Positions 1-7,366 of a stretch of 14,095 bases of DNA are shown here, piece by piece. Both the position numbers and the translations under genes were made by a program. Numbering within the stretch: position 1 is the first letter of the stretch; each line of letters begins with the position of its first letter. Where the stretch lies: the NCBI GenBank assembly GCA_000436735.1, contig FR887208.1, forward strand, positions 1 through 14,095, written 5' to 3'. The stretch is from Firmicutes bacterium CAG:170 (GTDB taxonomy: Bacteria; Bacillota; Clostridia; Oscillospirales; Oscillospiraceae). A model generated the notes under the pieces. The model saw only the letters and a program-made list of their open reading frames with translations. It was not told the origin of the DNA and made no database searches.

Positions 1-244
1 CATTAACTGATAAAATGCTGTGTTTTCAAGGGTTGTACAGTTTTTAGTGAGAACACCCAGCTTCTCTGAATTTTACGAAAACCATTGAAAACACTGGGCA
101 AACCGGGTTTTCCGGGTTTGGAGGAGATAGTAGTCAAACAGTAGTCACGCCCCTGCCGGTGACGGCAGGGGTGATTCAGGGAATCCTAAAAAACAGAGGG
201 CGGATGGAGCGTGTGCTTATAGAGATCCGGCAGAGAAGATCTGA
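1..244. other. Left-edge non-coding region with short direct repeats
   Basis: I see no convincing gene here. The stretch lies downstream of the minus-strand AraC gene. It contains a tandem repeat of CCGGGTTT (103-110 and 112-119) and two copies of AGTAGTCA 11 bases apart (129-136 and 140-147), followed by a GC-rich hairpin listed separately. A minus-strand frame across 3-150 stays open but has no start codon with a ribosome site and resembles nothing I know. The repeats could be protein-binding half-sites or the edge of something that lies to the left; the sequence does not decide this. Confidence 0.4.
148..173. other. GC-rich stem-loop downstream of the AraC gene
   Basis: The arms CCCCTGCCG (150-158) and CGGCAGGGG (163-171) pair perfectly around a GTGA loop. 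G149-T172 (wobble) and C148-G173 extend the stem to 11 pairs. There is no T-run after the stem on either strand, so it is not a classical intrinsic terminator. Its place about 70 bases past the AraC stop codon suggests a role in ending or protecting that transcript, but this is inference. Confidence 0.4.
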
Positions 245-2383
245 TCAATTGACATGGTGCGTTCTGCGGTATTCAGAGGGAGAGGTGCCGGTTTCCTGCT
301 TGAATTTACGCCGGAAGCTGGAAGAAATATCATAGCCAATTTTTGCGGATATTTTATCAATAGATTCTTCTGTCGATTCCAGCAAGTATTTTGCCCGCTG
401 TAGCCGCAGCTCCCACACATAATCTGTAAGGGTGGTATTCATCCGTTTTGTAAAGAAGGTACTCATATAGACCGGGCCGACGTGAAAATGATTGGCGAGA
501 TATGCAAGGGAGAAGTCTGCTTTGAAACAATGCTCTTCAACGAATGCGACGACCTGCGGGAGTTGAAGCCCGGTACTCAGGGATTCAACCTCGAATTTGT
601 CCAGGATCGACTGGATGCTGCGGCAGATAGCCGTCTGGTCGTTTGCTGCCCGCATACTGCGGCATATCCGCAGAGCCTCATTCAGCAGCGGCTCATATGC
701 TTCATAGCGGACGGAGTAGGCATGCATGGAGGTGTTGAGCAAAGAGAGAATGTCCATATAGATGCACCGGACGAATAGCACCGGATAGGCAGCCGAGGTT
801 GAGACGATGCTGCTTATTTCATCGCGCGCCTTTCGGAAATCCAATTGGCGCAGACAGATTGATAGATCGTCAAGGATCTGATAGGGATATTGAACTGCGG
901 GCTGGTCCTCGCAAAGCTGCCGGACAGACGCATAGCTTGTAACAGGTGTGGAACCGGCGTAACGCTGCGCCTGTTTTGCCATATCGTAGAGGCGCGCGAT
1001 CTCTAACGGGTTGGAGGAGAAGTCGCCATATGAAATGGAGCAGGGAAGTTTCGCGGCTAATTCCTGAAAATAGTATTCAGCAGAGGAAATACCTTCGTTG
1101 GGCATGACTGGAATCCATAGCAGGATGATGCGCTGCTTTGGGCAGGCCTCCAGATCGATTACAGTCCAACCGTCTGGAGGCAGAAACTCCGACCAGTCCA
1201 GTACCGTGCTTGCAGACTGAAACCGAATGATTGCAACGGTCAAGGTGCCATAAAAGTCCTCACTGAACAGGCGGTCGAGCTGCGTATCAGAAAACGCGGA
1301 AAAGTCAGCTGAAGTGAAGCGGATGCTGTCCTTTACCATGGTTTTATAGTAGTCAATCTTTGCTTCCAACAGCTCCTTTTCGCTACGCGTTTCATCGAAT
1401 GCGCGTCCGATCTCCGAAAGCTCGTTCCCGGCGACAGAATCTTTTTTCGTGATGCGTTTGGTCAGAGCATGGAGCGGAAGATAGGTCACTTTTAGCGAAA
1501 GAAATACCAACAAAATGCCAAGTCCAAGGAAAATGCCCATGACCGCATAGGATTTTTCAAATGCTGCAGTGGCGTAGTCACTGAAATAGCCTGTATTGAC
1601 CCGAACGATCAGTGCCAGGCGAAGCGCCCCGACACCCTGAATATACAGCGCACTGTCCTTGCCATCGGCGATGAATGCAGAGCGCACCATGGTCTCTGGA
1701 GCATCGACGGAAGAAAAACTCTCCGGGTGGTTTGAAAAAACGAGAATGTCCTCGGACAGCAGGCCAACTGCGTCAATCTCCTGCGTTGCGTATGTATTGA
1801 TCCATTCATGAAGCTGCGTATCATTGAGGAGGAAAACAGTTCTGAATTTTGAGGAATTTTTTGCAGCCGGGAAGAAATAGAAGGATGTTTCGCCGATGGA
1901 CAGAGCAAACAGCGTGTTCTCGCTGCTCTTTTCGAAAATAAGCTCCGGAGGAATGAGCAGATCACCGGCAGCAGTTTTCAAATAGTAGTCTCCGTCCTTG
2001 CAGGCTACGGAAGTATTTGCGGACAGGACATCTTCATTTTGAATATCGAAATACAGGATGTCCTTGACGAGCGCGTTGGTCATGGATAGCTTTTTCAGTT
2101 CGGAAACAGCCAGATACCGATCGTAGCTGCTTTCCGAGTAACGGGCGAAAATAAAAGCTGTGTTATTTTCAATGATATAGTTCATCACCAGTATGTCAGA
2201 CAGGTCCTGATCCAGAACAATGGATATATTTTGTATCTTGCGCTCGGTTTCGTCCTGATAGACGGAGCGGTATTCCCGTTCCAGCTGAAACTGGACTACT
2301 GCATAAAAGCCGACAAAAGCTACGGACAGAACGAGAACATAGGAAATGACATATTTGAAAAAAGTCGAGTTGCGTAATTTCAT
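245..2383 (-). CDS. Membrane-anchored AraC-family transcriptional regulator (YesS-like)
   Basis: A 712-residue one-component regulator that probably senses an extracellular sugar and activates the adjoining transport and hydrolase genes. An N-terminal membrane helix (residues ~9-31) is followed by an extracytoplasmic sensor region of about 245 residues, a second helix (~279-301), a cytoplasmic linker of about 300 residues, and an AraC DNA-binding domain (~607-706). That domain has two helix-turn-helix units and ends with the family signature, GYD followed by FRRKFK and TGTSPSEYR. B. subtilis YesS, which controls rhamnogalacturonan genes, has the same layout and a similar length. I chose the ATG at 2383 because AAGGAG (2392-2397) lies 7 bases upstream and the first membrane helix starts right after it. 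The frame stays open for 109 more codons upstream, but that part lies across this gene's own promoter and the divergent region. The family and topology are clear; the ligand is unknown. Confidence 0.9.
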   Translation of the reverse strand: MKLRNSTFFKYVISYVLVLSVAFVGFYAVVQFQLEREYRSVYQDETERKIQNISIVLDQDLSDILVMNYIIENNTAFIFARYSESSYDRYLAVSELKKLSMTNALVKDILYFDIQNEDVLSANTSVACKDGDYYLKTAAGDLLIPPELIFEKSSENTLFALSIGETSFYFFPAAKNSSKFRTVFLLNDTQLHEWINTYATQEIDAVGLLSEDILVFSNHPESFSSVDAPETMVRSAFIADGKDSALYIQGVGALRLALIVRVNTGYFSDYATAAFEKSYAVMGIFLGLGILLVFLSLKVTYLPLHALTKRITKKDSVAGNELSEIGRAFDETRSEKELLEAKIDYYKTMVKDSIRFTSADFSAFSDTQLDRLFSEDFYGTLTVAIIRFQSASTVLDWSEFLPPDGWTVIDLEACPKQRIILLWIPVMPNEGISSAEYYFQELAAKLPCSISYGDFSSNPLEIARLYDMAKQAQRYAGSTPVTSYASVRQLCEDQPAVQYPYQILDDLSICLRQLDFRKARDEISSIVSTSAAYPVLFVRCIYMDILSLLNTSMHAYSVRYEAYEPLLNEALRICRSMRAANDQTAICRSIQSILDKFEVESLSTGLQLPQVVAFVEEHCFKADFSLAYLANHFHVGPVYMSTFFTKRMNTTLTDYVWELRLQRAKYLLESTEESIDKISAKIGYDISSSFRRKFKQETGTSPSEYRRTHHVN

Positions 2384-2429
2384 GGCATGTCTCCTTATGC
2401 AGATAGACGTGACGCTTTGCGCTGCAAAT

Positions 2430-2458
2430 ATTATACCGAAGGAGAAATGAAAGCTCAA
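2430..2458 (-). promoter_or_regulatory. Promoter of the AraC regulator
   Basis: Read on the minus strand, TTGAGC (2453-2458) and a perfect TATAAT (2430-2435) are separated by exactly 17 bases. This is a near-consensus sigma-A promoter lying about 46 bases upstream of the start codon at 2383. It suggests steady basal expression of the regulator. Confidence 0.7.
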
Positions 2459-2497
2459 GCACTTGCCATGGTGCAATTCTTCACGCCATACATAATT

Positions 2498-2518
2498 TTT
2501 GTGCGGTACTCTTGGTAG
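2498..2518 (+). promoter_or_regulatory. Candidate AraC operator upstream of the esterase gene
   Basis: This 21-base stretch begins TTTGTGCG and matches the sequence at 3642-3662 at 15 of 21 positions. It covers the place where a -35 box would sit for the TATAAT at 2529-2534. A weak -35 replaced by an activator site is typical of AraC-activated promoters. That this regulator binds here is inference. Confidence 0.45.
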
Positions 2519-2528
2519 AGACGGGGTG

Positions 2529-2534
2529 TATAAT
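2529..2534 (+). promoter_or_regulatory. -10 box of the esterase promoter
   Basis: A perfect TATAAT lies 41 bases before the esterase start codon. At 17 bases upstream the sequence is GTACTC, a poor -35 box, so the promoter probably needs an activator. Confidence 0.5.
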
Positions 2535-2575
2535 ATAGTTGCAATAGTTAGAAATAAAAGGGACGGAGAACGGAC

Positions 2576-3601
2576 ATGACAGAAACACAAAACGAGTACC
2601 GTGAGGAAAGCGGAGCCGGGAATCACTATCGGACGGCTTACCATCAGGGACTGGAAGCGCTCCTTGCACGGCTGCAAAAGCAGTCGGACGGATTGCGGAA
2701 GCAGCTGCATAAAATGCTCCTTGAGCGGCCGGAAGCTTTTCGCAGACAGATTCGGCAGTCACTCGGTTGGCCGCTGACAGAGAAGAGAGAAGATGTGCCG
2801 ACTGTGAAAAGGGAATATGTTGCCTCGGACGAAACGACAGATATCTATCGAATGCAGATGGAAATACAGCCGGGGCTTTGGATGTATGGAATCCTGTTTT
2901 TGAGGCGCTCGGAAGAGGCGCTGCCGCTGGTCATTTCTCAACATGGCGGCTTCGGGACGCCGGAGCTTTGCAGCAGCTTCTTTGACAGCGCGAATTATCA
3001 TGATATGACGCGCAGAATCCTGCGCAGGGGCGTGCATGTGTTCTGCCCGCAGCTTTTTATGTGGCATGCGGAGTTGTTTGGCAATAGGCCGTATGACCGC
3101 AGAGCATTTGACGACCGGCTTAAGCGTGTGGGCAGCTCGATCACAGCAATTGAAATAGACGGCCTGCAAAAATATCTGGACTATTTCCAGACAGCGCCGC
3201 AGATCCAGCCGGACAGGATCGGTATGATTGGATTGTCCTACGGGGGCTTTTATACGATGCTGCTTACGGCGTTGGATACAAGAATTCGTGCAGCAATGAG
3301 CGCTTGTTTTTTCAACACCGCGCAGGCACATGACGAATTCTCGGATTGCTTCTGGGCAAATTCGCAGAATTGCTTTCAGGATGCGGAGCTTGCGGCGTTA
3401 GTATACCCGAGAAGGCTTTGGATCGACGCTGCGGATGGGGATGAGCTGTTCCCGTGCAATATGGCGCGGGCAGAGCTGGAACGATTGAAAGCGATCCGCG
3501 CGGACGGCTGGGACGGACTGCGGTTTCGCATTTTTAAGGGCGTACACGAATTTCCAATAGATGACACAGGGATCGAATATGTGGTACAGGCGCTGAAATG
3601 A
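2576..3601 (+). CDS. Alpha/beta-hydrolase, acetyl-esterase/dienelactone-hydrolase type
   Basis: A 341-residue hydrolase without signal peptide or membrane helix, so probably cytoplasmic. The nucleophile elbow is GLSYGG with Ser221. An oxyanion-side HGG motif precedes it (QHGGFG, about residue 124). The acid is probably Asp289 (or Asp287) in the stretch DAADGDELFP, and the base is His324 in KGVHEF, so the triad is complete and in the usual order. The first ~75 residues are charged and helical and may form a lid or oligomer contact. Its position between an AraC regulator and a sugar-binding protein suggests removal of acetyl or other ester groups from imported oligosaccharides. GGAG (2565-2568) lies 7 bases before the ATG. 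The fold is well supported; acetyl-ester specificity is only inferred, and a peptidase or lactone hydrolase of the same fold cannot be excluded. Confidence 0.85.
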   Translation: MTETQNEYREESGAGNHYRTAYHQGLEALLARLQKQSDGLRKQLHKMLLERPEAFRRQIRQSLGWPLTEKREDVPTVKREYVASDETTDIYRMQMEIQPGLWMYGILFLRRSEEALPLVISQHGGFGTPELCSSFFDSANYHDMTRRILRRGVHVFCPQLFMWHAELFGNRPYDRRAFDDRLKRVGSSITAIEIDGLQKYLDYFQTAPQIQPDRIGMIGLSYGGFYTMLLTALDTRIRAAMSACFFNTAQAHDEFSDCFWANSQNCFQDAELAALVYPRRLWIDAADGDELFPCNMARAELERLKAIRADGWDGLRFRIFKGVHEFPIDDTGIEYVVQALK

Positions 3602-3641
3602 TCCTGTGCAGGAAACAATTTTTATGCAATATGAAATAAAA

Positions 3642-3662
3642 TTTGTGCGCTTCCCATGGCGG
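3642..3662 (+). promoter_or_regulatory. Second copy of the candidate operator, upstream of the binding-protein gene
   Basis: It starts TTTGTGCG and shares the later T, C, C, TGG and G positions with 2498-2518 (15 of 21). An ATAA block occurs just upstream of both copies at the same offset. The distance from the motif start to a -10-like box is about 31 bases at the first copy and 32 (TAAGAT) or 37 (TAAAAT) at this one. Confidence 0.45.
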
Positions 3663-3673
3663 TTTTGTTCGAG

Positions 3674-3684
3674 TAAGATAAAAT
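3674..3684 (+). promoter_or_regulatory. Possible -10 region for the binding-protein gene
   Basis: The overlapping boxes TAAGAT (3674-3679) and TAAAAT (3679-3684) lie 46-57 bases before the ATG at 3731. No -35 box is visible at the right distance. A separate, activator-dependent start in the 129-base gap after the esterase would fit the candidate operator just upstream. This is weak evidence on its own. Confidence 0.3.
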
Positions 3685-3730
3685 CGCAACAGGCGTTGAA
3701 ATCAAACGCAAAATAAAGGGGAGGTACCAC

Positions 3731-5368
3731 ATGAAACAGTTGACCAGAAAAATTCTCGCGCTTTTGCTGTGCGCCGTGCTGCTGCTCGGCATGACGGCAT
3801 GCACACAGACTCCAAATGAACCGGCAGAAAAGGAAAACGAGCAGACCCCGACAGTATCGGAAGATCAGAACAGTGAAAACACGCCGACTGCTTCTGAGAA
3901 TGAAAGCAAGCCCGCAGAGGAGAATGATACGATCTCTTTCCCGCTCGAGACTCCTGCAACCTTCAGTATGTTTGCAATCGTGAACGGAGACGTTGCGCTT
4001 CCGGACTGCCTGGCATGGCAGGAGGTCGAAGCACAGACCAACGTCAAGTGGGATATCCAGTCGGCGCTTGGTGTTGAGATCGAGGAAAAGAAAAATCTTC
4101 TGCTCAACAGCGGCAAATACCCGGATGTTTTTTATAAGGCAAATCTGACGCCGGATCAGGTCAATAAGTACGGCTCGGAGGGCGTGTTCATTGCGCTCAA
4201 CGATCTGATCGACCAGTACTGCCCCAATCTGAAGGCAGAAATGGCAAAGCGCCCCGGCGCAGAAGAACGCATTACGGCACCGGACGGCAACATTTATTCT
4301 CTTCCGTTCCTCGGCCGTTCCGGCAACGGCTGGATCAATTCGTTTATCAATCAGCCGTGGCTGGATAAGCTCGGGCTGGAGATGCCTGCGACGCTGGACG
4401 AATTCTATGAGGTTTTGAAGGCGTTTAAGACGCAGGACCCGAACGGCAACGGCGAGGCAGACGAGATCCCGTTTGCCTGCACGCAGGATTTCCTGTACTA
4501 TTTCATTCCGAACTTTGATATCGTCATTGACAATAACTGCGGCGGCTGCAATATGGCGCTCATCGATGGGGAGTATCAGCATCTGTATTCCAGTGAGCGA
4601 TACAAGGATTTCCTTGCATATATGCGAAAGCTGTATGCAGAGGGGCTGCTCGATCCGAATACCTTCATCCAGAACGGCGATCAGATCCACGCGGTTGGAC
4701 AGTCCGGCGATACCATCGGTTTCTTCTTTGATCTGGCGTCCTATCTGACGGTCGGACGTGAAAGAGATGCGGACTTTGTGCGCGTTCCCGTATTTGCAGA
4801 TCATGTGCTCCCGTTCTCCCTTGCGGTTGTGCCGGGAACACTGGCAATTACGGACAAGTGTGAGCACCCAGAACTCGTAATGGCCTGGGCAGACCGCTTC
4901 TACACGCAGGAGGGCGGTGCGCTGGTATTCATGGGCGTGGAAGGCGAGAGCTATGAGGTCTATGACGATGGAACCTGGGGCTGGATCACGGGTGACTATC
5001 CGGACATCACGACACTGCGTGCAGCGACGTGTATCTCGGGCGGCGCATATGACGCCTCCGTACAGCCGGAGCTGTGGTTTGAGAATTCCGGCGATGCGGC
5101 AGAATACAAATTCAACCATGATGTTCCGTCCGACCGCGAATACAATCCGAACAGCTTCCCTGCACTGAACTTTACGGAAGAGCAGCAGAGCGAACTGGCG
5201 ACAATCCTGGCCGATCTGGACCCGTATATCAAACAGTATCAGGCGCAGGTCATCACAGGCGACGTTGATCTGGAAACCAGTTGGGATTCTTATCTGGAAA
5301 CGATGAATCAGATGGGCTTGCCGAAGCTGATCGAGATCGTGACCACTGTTCGAAACGCCGCAGACTGA
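3731..5368 (+). CDS. ABC transporter extracellular sugar-binding lipoprotein (LplA-like)
   Basis: A 545-residue family-1 solute-binding protein. A positively charged start and hydrophobic stretch end in the lipobox GMTAC, so Cys24 should be lipid-anchored on the outer face of the membrane. Residues ~25-66 are a Glu/Pro/Thr/Asn-rich flexible linker. The ligand-binding domain follows. Residues 236-245 read DPNGNGEADE, a calcium-loop-like sequence that is common in LplA-type proteins. Length and layout match LplA/YtcQ-type proteins, which work with paired permeases like the two genes downstream and with a shared ATPase encoded elsewhere. GGGGAGG (3718-3724) is a strong ribosome site 6 bases before the ATG. 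The neighbouring rhamnosidase suggests a rhamnose-containing oligosaccharide as ligand. The family is certain; the ligand is inferred. Confidence 0.93.
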   Translation: MKQLTRKILALLLCAVLLLGMTACTQTPNEPAEKENEQTPTVSEDQNSENTPTASENESKPAEENDTISFPLETPATFSMFAIVNGDVALPDCLAWQEVEAQTNVKWDIQSALGVEIEEKKNLLLNSGKYPDVFYKANLTPDQVNKYGSEGVFIALNDLIDQYCPNLKAEMAKRPGAEERITAPDGNIYSLPFLGRSGNGWINSFINQPWLDKLGLEMPATLDEFYEVLKAFKTQDPNGNGEADEIPFACTQDFLYYFIPNFDIVIDNNCGGCNMALIDGEYQHLYSSERYKDFLAYMRKLYAEGLLDPNTFIQNGDQIHAVGQSGDTIGFFFDLASYLTVGRERDADFVRVPVFADHVLPFSLAVVPGTLAITDKCEHPELVMAWADRFYTQEGGALVFMGVEGESYEVYDDGTWGWITGDYPDITTLRAATCISGGAYDASVQPELWFENSGDAAEYKFNHDVPSDREYNPNSFPALNFTEEQQSELATILADLDPYIKQYQAQVITGDVDLETSWDSYLETMNQMGLPKLIEIVTTVRNAAD

Positions 5369-5379
5369 TACATAGGCCC

Positions 5380-5416
5380 GGCGCAGAGAAACAGAGCTGT
5401 TTCTCTGCGCCCTTTT
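5380..5416 (+). terminator. Strong intrinsic terminator between binding protein and permeases
   Basis: GGCGCAGAGAAACAG (5380-5394) pairs perfectly with CTGTTTCTCTGCGCC (5397-5411), leaving a 2-base gap (in practice a 4-base loop), followed by CTTTT. It begins 11 bases after the stop codon of the binding-protein gene. I see no promoter in the 20 bases between it and the permease gene, so the permeases are probably expressed by partial read-through. Confidence 0.85.
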
Positions 5417-5436
5417 AATAATCCGGCTGTGAGCCG

Positions 5437-6438
5437 ATGCAGAAAGCGGACACAGGCAAAGAAAGATGGTGCAACGAAATGCCACGCAATCAAAACACAA
5501 TGCCGCGGGAGCGGTTAAGACAGAAGCAGGATGCTGGATGGCTGCGCAAGGACATCCGCAAAAACTGGATTCTGTATCTGATGATCCTGCCGGTCGTTAT
5601 ATATTATATCATTTTTCATTATGTTCCGATGTACGGCGTTCAGATCGCCTTCAAGGACTACGTCGGAAAGCTTGGGATATGGGGTAGCCAATGGAACCAT
5701 TTTGCCCATTTCAAGCGCTTCTTCAGCAGCTATAAATTCTCTGCACTCTTGAAAAATACGCTGACGCTGAGCATCTACTCGCTTCTGGTAAGCGTTCCGA
5801 TCCCGATTATTTTCGCGCTGCTGCTGAACTATTTGCCGGGAAAGCGATTCCGCAAGTTTATCCAGATGGTCTCCTATGCGCCGAACTTTATTTCCATGAT
5901 GGTCTTGTGCGGCATGATTACCATCTTCTTTTTTCCGGGAACGGGTATTATCAATCAGATCATCCAGCATTTCGGCGGAGAATCTATCCCATTTTTGTCA
6001 AGTCCGCAATACTACCGGCATCTGTTTGTGTGGTCCGGCGTCTGGCAGAGTATGGGCTTTTCGGCGATCATGTATATTTCCGCGCTTTCCGGCGTTGATC
6101 GGGAGATGCATGAGGCCGCTATTATTGATGGCGCAACCAAGCTTCAGAGAATCTGGTATATCGATCTGCCGACAATCATGCCGACTGCGATGATCATGCT
6201 GATCTTCGCAATGGGCGGAATTATGGGCGTGGACATGGAGAAATCCCTGCTGCTCCAGAATTCACTGAATCTGCCGGTGTCTGATGTACTGTCCACCTAT
6301 GTTTATCGTGTCGGACTGATCGACAGCGATTTTGGATATTCAACGGCGGTCGGACTTTTTAATTCGCTGTGCAACATTATCCTGCTGGTCACGACGAATG
6401 CGATTGTAAAAAAGAAAACAGCGACAGGACTGTGGTAA
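5437..6438 (+). CDS. ABC sugar permease, LplB type
   Basis: A 333-residue inner-membrane subunit. The first helix (~residues 44-63) follows a basic N-terminus. Further hydrophobic segments lie near 106-131, 141-166, 195-216, 248-266 and 303-325, which gives the usual six. The ATPase-contact loop is EAAIIDGA (226-233). It pairs with the next gene to form the channel for the upstream lipoprotein. The start is uncertain. ATG 5437 has no clear ribosome site. ATG 5479, 14 codons later, also has only a poor one but would give an N-terminus closer to relatives, and ATG 5500 is possible. Poor initiation here together with the terminator just upstream would keep permease levels low compared with the binding protein. 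Confidence 0.9.
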   Translation: MQKADTGKERWCNEMPRNQNTMPRERLRQKQDAGWLRKDIRKNWILYLMILPVVIYYIIFHYVPMYGVQIAFKDYVGKLGIWGSQWNHFAHFKRFFSSYKFSALLKNTLTLSIYSLLVSVPIPIIFALLLNYLPGKRFRKFIQMVSYAPNFISMMVLCGMITIFFFPGTGIINQIIQHFGGESIPFLSSPQYYRHLFVWSGVWQSMGFSAIMYISALSGVDREMHEAAIIDGATKLQRIWYIDLPTIMPTAMIMLIFAMGGIMGVDMEKSLLLQNSLNLPVSDVLSTYVYRVGLIDSDFGYSTAVGLFNSLCNIILLVTTNAIVKKKTATGLW

Positions 6439-6493
6439 GGAGGAGAAGAAAATAAAGCTGCATCATACAAAGAGCTCTTTCCGGAAGCAGTGT

Positions 6494-7366
6494 ATGTCGG
6501 ACAAGGTGTTTGACGTAGTCAATGTGACGCTGATGGTCGTGCTGGCTGCCATTTTTTTGTGGCCGCTGATTTTTGTGCTGAGCGCATCCTTCAGCGATCC
6601 GGCTGCTGTAACATTGGGCAAGGTTTGGCTTTTTCCTAAAGGTTTTACGCTGGAGGGGTACAAGGCAATTTTTGAGTATAAGAACATCTGGATCGGCTAT
6701 AAGAATACACTGATCTATACGGTACTTGGGACGTGCATCAATCTGGTCATGACGATCTGCGCGGCGTATCCGCTTTCGCGCAAGGACTTTCGCCCCGGGA
6801 AGCTGCTGTCGAGGATGTTCATGTTTACCATGTTTTTCTCAGGCGGACTGATCCCGTCGTACATGGTCGTTGTAAATCTGGGAATATACGACACGATCTG
6901 GGCGATGGTCCTTCCGAGCGCAGTCCATTTTCTTTACATCATTATTATGCGGACATACTTCCAGACGAATATTCCGCAGGCGCTGTTTGAGGCGGCGGAG
7001 CTGGACGGAGCGAATACGGCACAGATCCTGTTCCGGATCGTCCTGCCGCTCAGCGGGCCGATCCTGGCTGTCATGGCGCTCTACTATGGCGTCGGCAAAT
7101 GGAACAGCTACTTCGACGCGCTGGTTTATATGGGAACACAGACCAAGTATCCGCTGCAGCTGTTCCTGCGCGAGATCCTTATCAACAATCAGATCGATCT
7201 GAATATGGCGGGGCTGGATATTGCGGCGGCCGAGGCCAAGCTTCAACTTGCGCTGATTATCAAGTACGGCGTTATCGTTGTGGCGTCGCTGCCTGTCTTG
7301 TGCGCATATCCGTTTGTGCAGAAGTATTTTGTAAAGGGAATTATGATCGGGGCGGTGAAGGAATGA
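6494..7366 (+). CDS. ABC sugar permease, YtcP/AraQ type; true start may be upstream at ATA 6452
   Basis: A 290-residue (or 304-residue) membrane subunit, the partner of the preceding permease. Hydrophobic segments lie near residues 11-32, 70-92, 104-125, 136-153, 186-201 and 254-272. The ATPase-contact loop is EAAELDGA (166-173). The C-terminus GIMIGAVKE is the usual end for this subfamily. The best ribosome site, AAGGAGGAG (6437-6445), is followed after 6 bases by an in-frame ATA at 6452, not an ATG. Reading from there adds 14 residues, basic and rich in Lys/Arg/His, much like the N-termini of relatives. The ATG at 6494 has only a weak GGAAG upstream. The stop codon overlaps the start of the next gene in an ATGA, so the two are translationally coupled. 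The family is certain; the start is not. Confidence 0.9.
   Translation: MSDKVFDVVNVTLMVVLAAIFLWPLIFVLSASFSDPAAVTLGKVWLFPKGFTLEGYKAIFEYKNIWIGYKNTLIYTVLGTCINLVMTICAAYPLSRKDFRPGKLLSRMFMFTMFFSGGLIPSYMVVVNLGIYDTIWAMVLPSAVHFLYIIIMRTYFQTNIPQALFEAAELDGANTAQILFRIVLPLSGPILAVMALYYGVGKWNSYFDALVYMGTQTKYPLQLFLREILINNQIDLNMAGLDIAAAEAKLQLALIIKYGVIVVASLPVLCAYPFVQKYFVKGIMIGAVKE

Noticed and set aside
3..150. Open minus-strand frame near the left edge.
   Set aside because: No start codon with a ribosome site, no recognisable protein, and it overlaps the repeats and hairpin.
2384..2710. 109-codon N-terminal extension of the AraC regulator frame.
   Set aside because: It runs across the regulator's own promoter and into the esterase gene, while a well-spaced ribosome site and a normal membrane-helix start support ATG 2383.
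3398..5500. Minus-strand open frame of about 700 codons opposite the binding-protein gene.
   Set aside because: No recognisable domain, an unlikely Cys/Arg-rich composition, and the plus strand has a complete lipoprotein gene; codon bias of the real gene keeps the opposite frame open.
7099..7362. 88-codon upstream extension of the DUF5722-like frame.
   Set aside because: It lies wholly inside the permease gene in another frame, and the ATGA overlap at 7363 is a normal coupled start.
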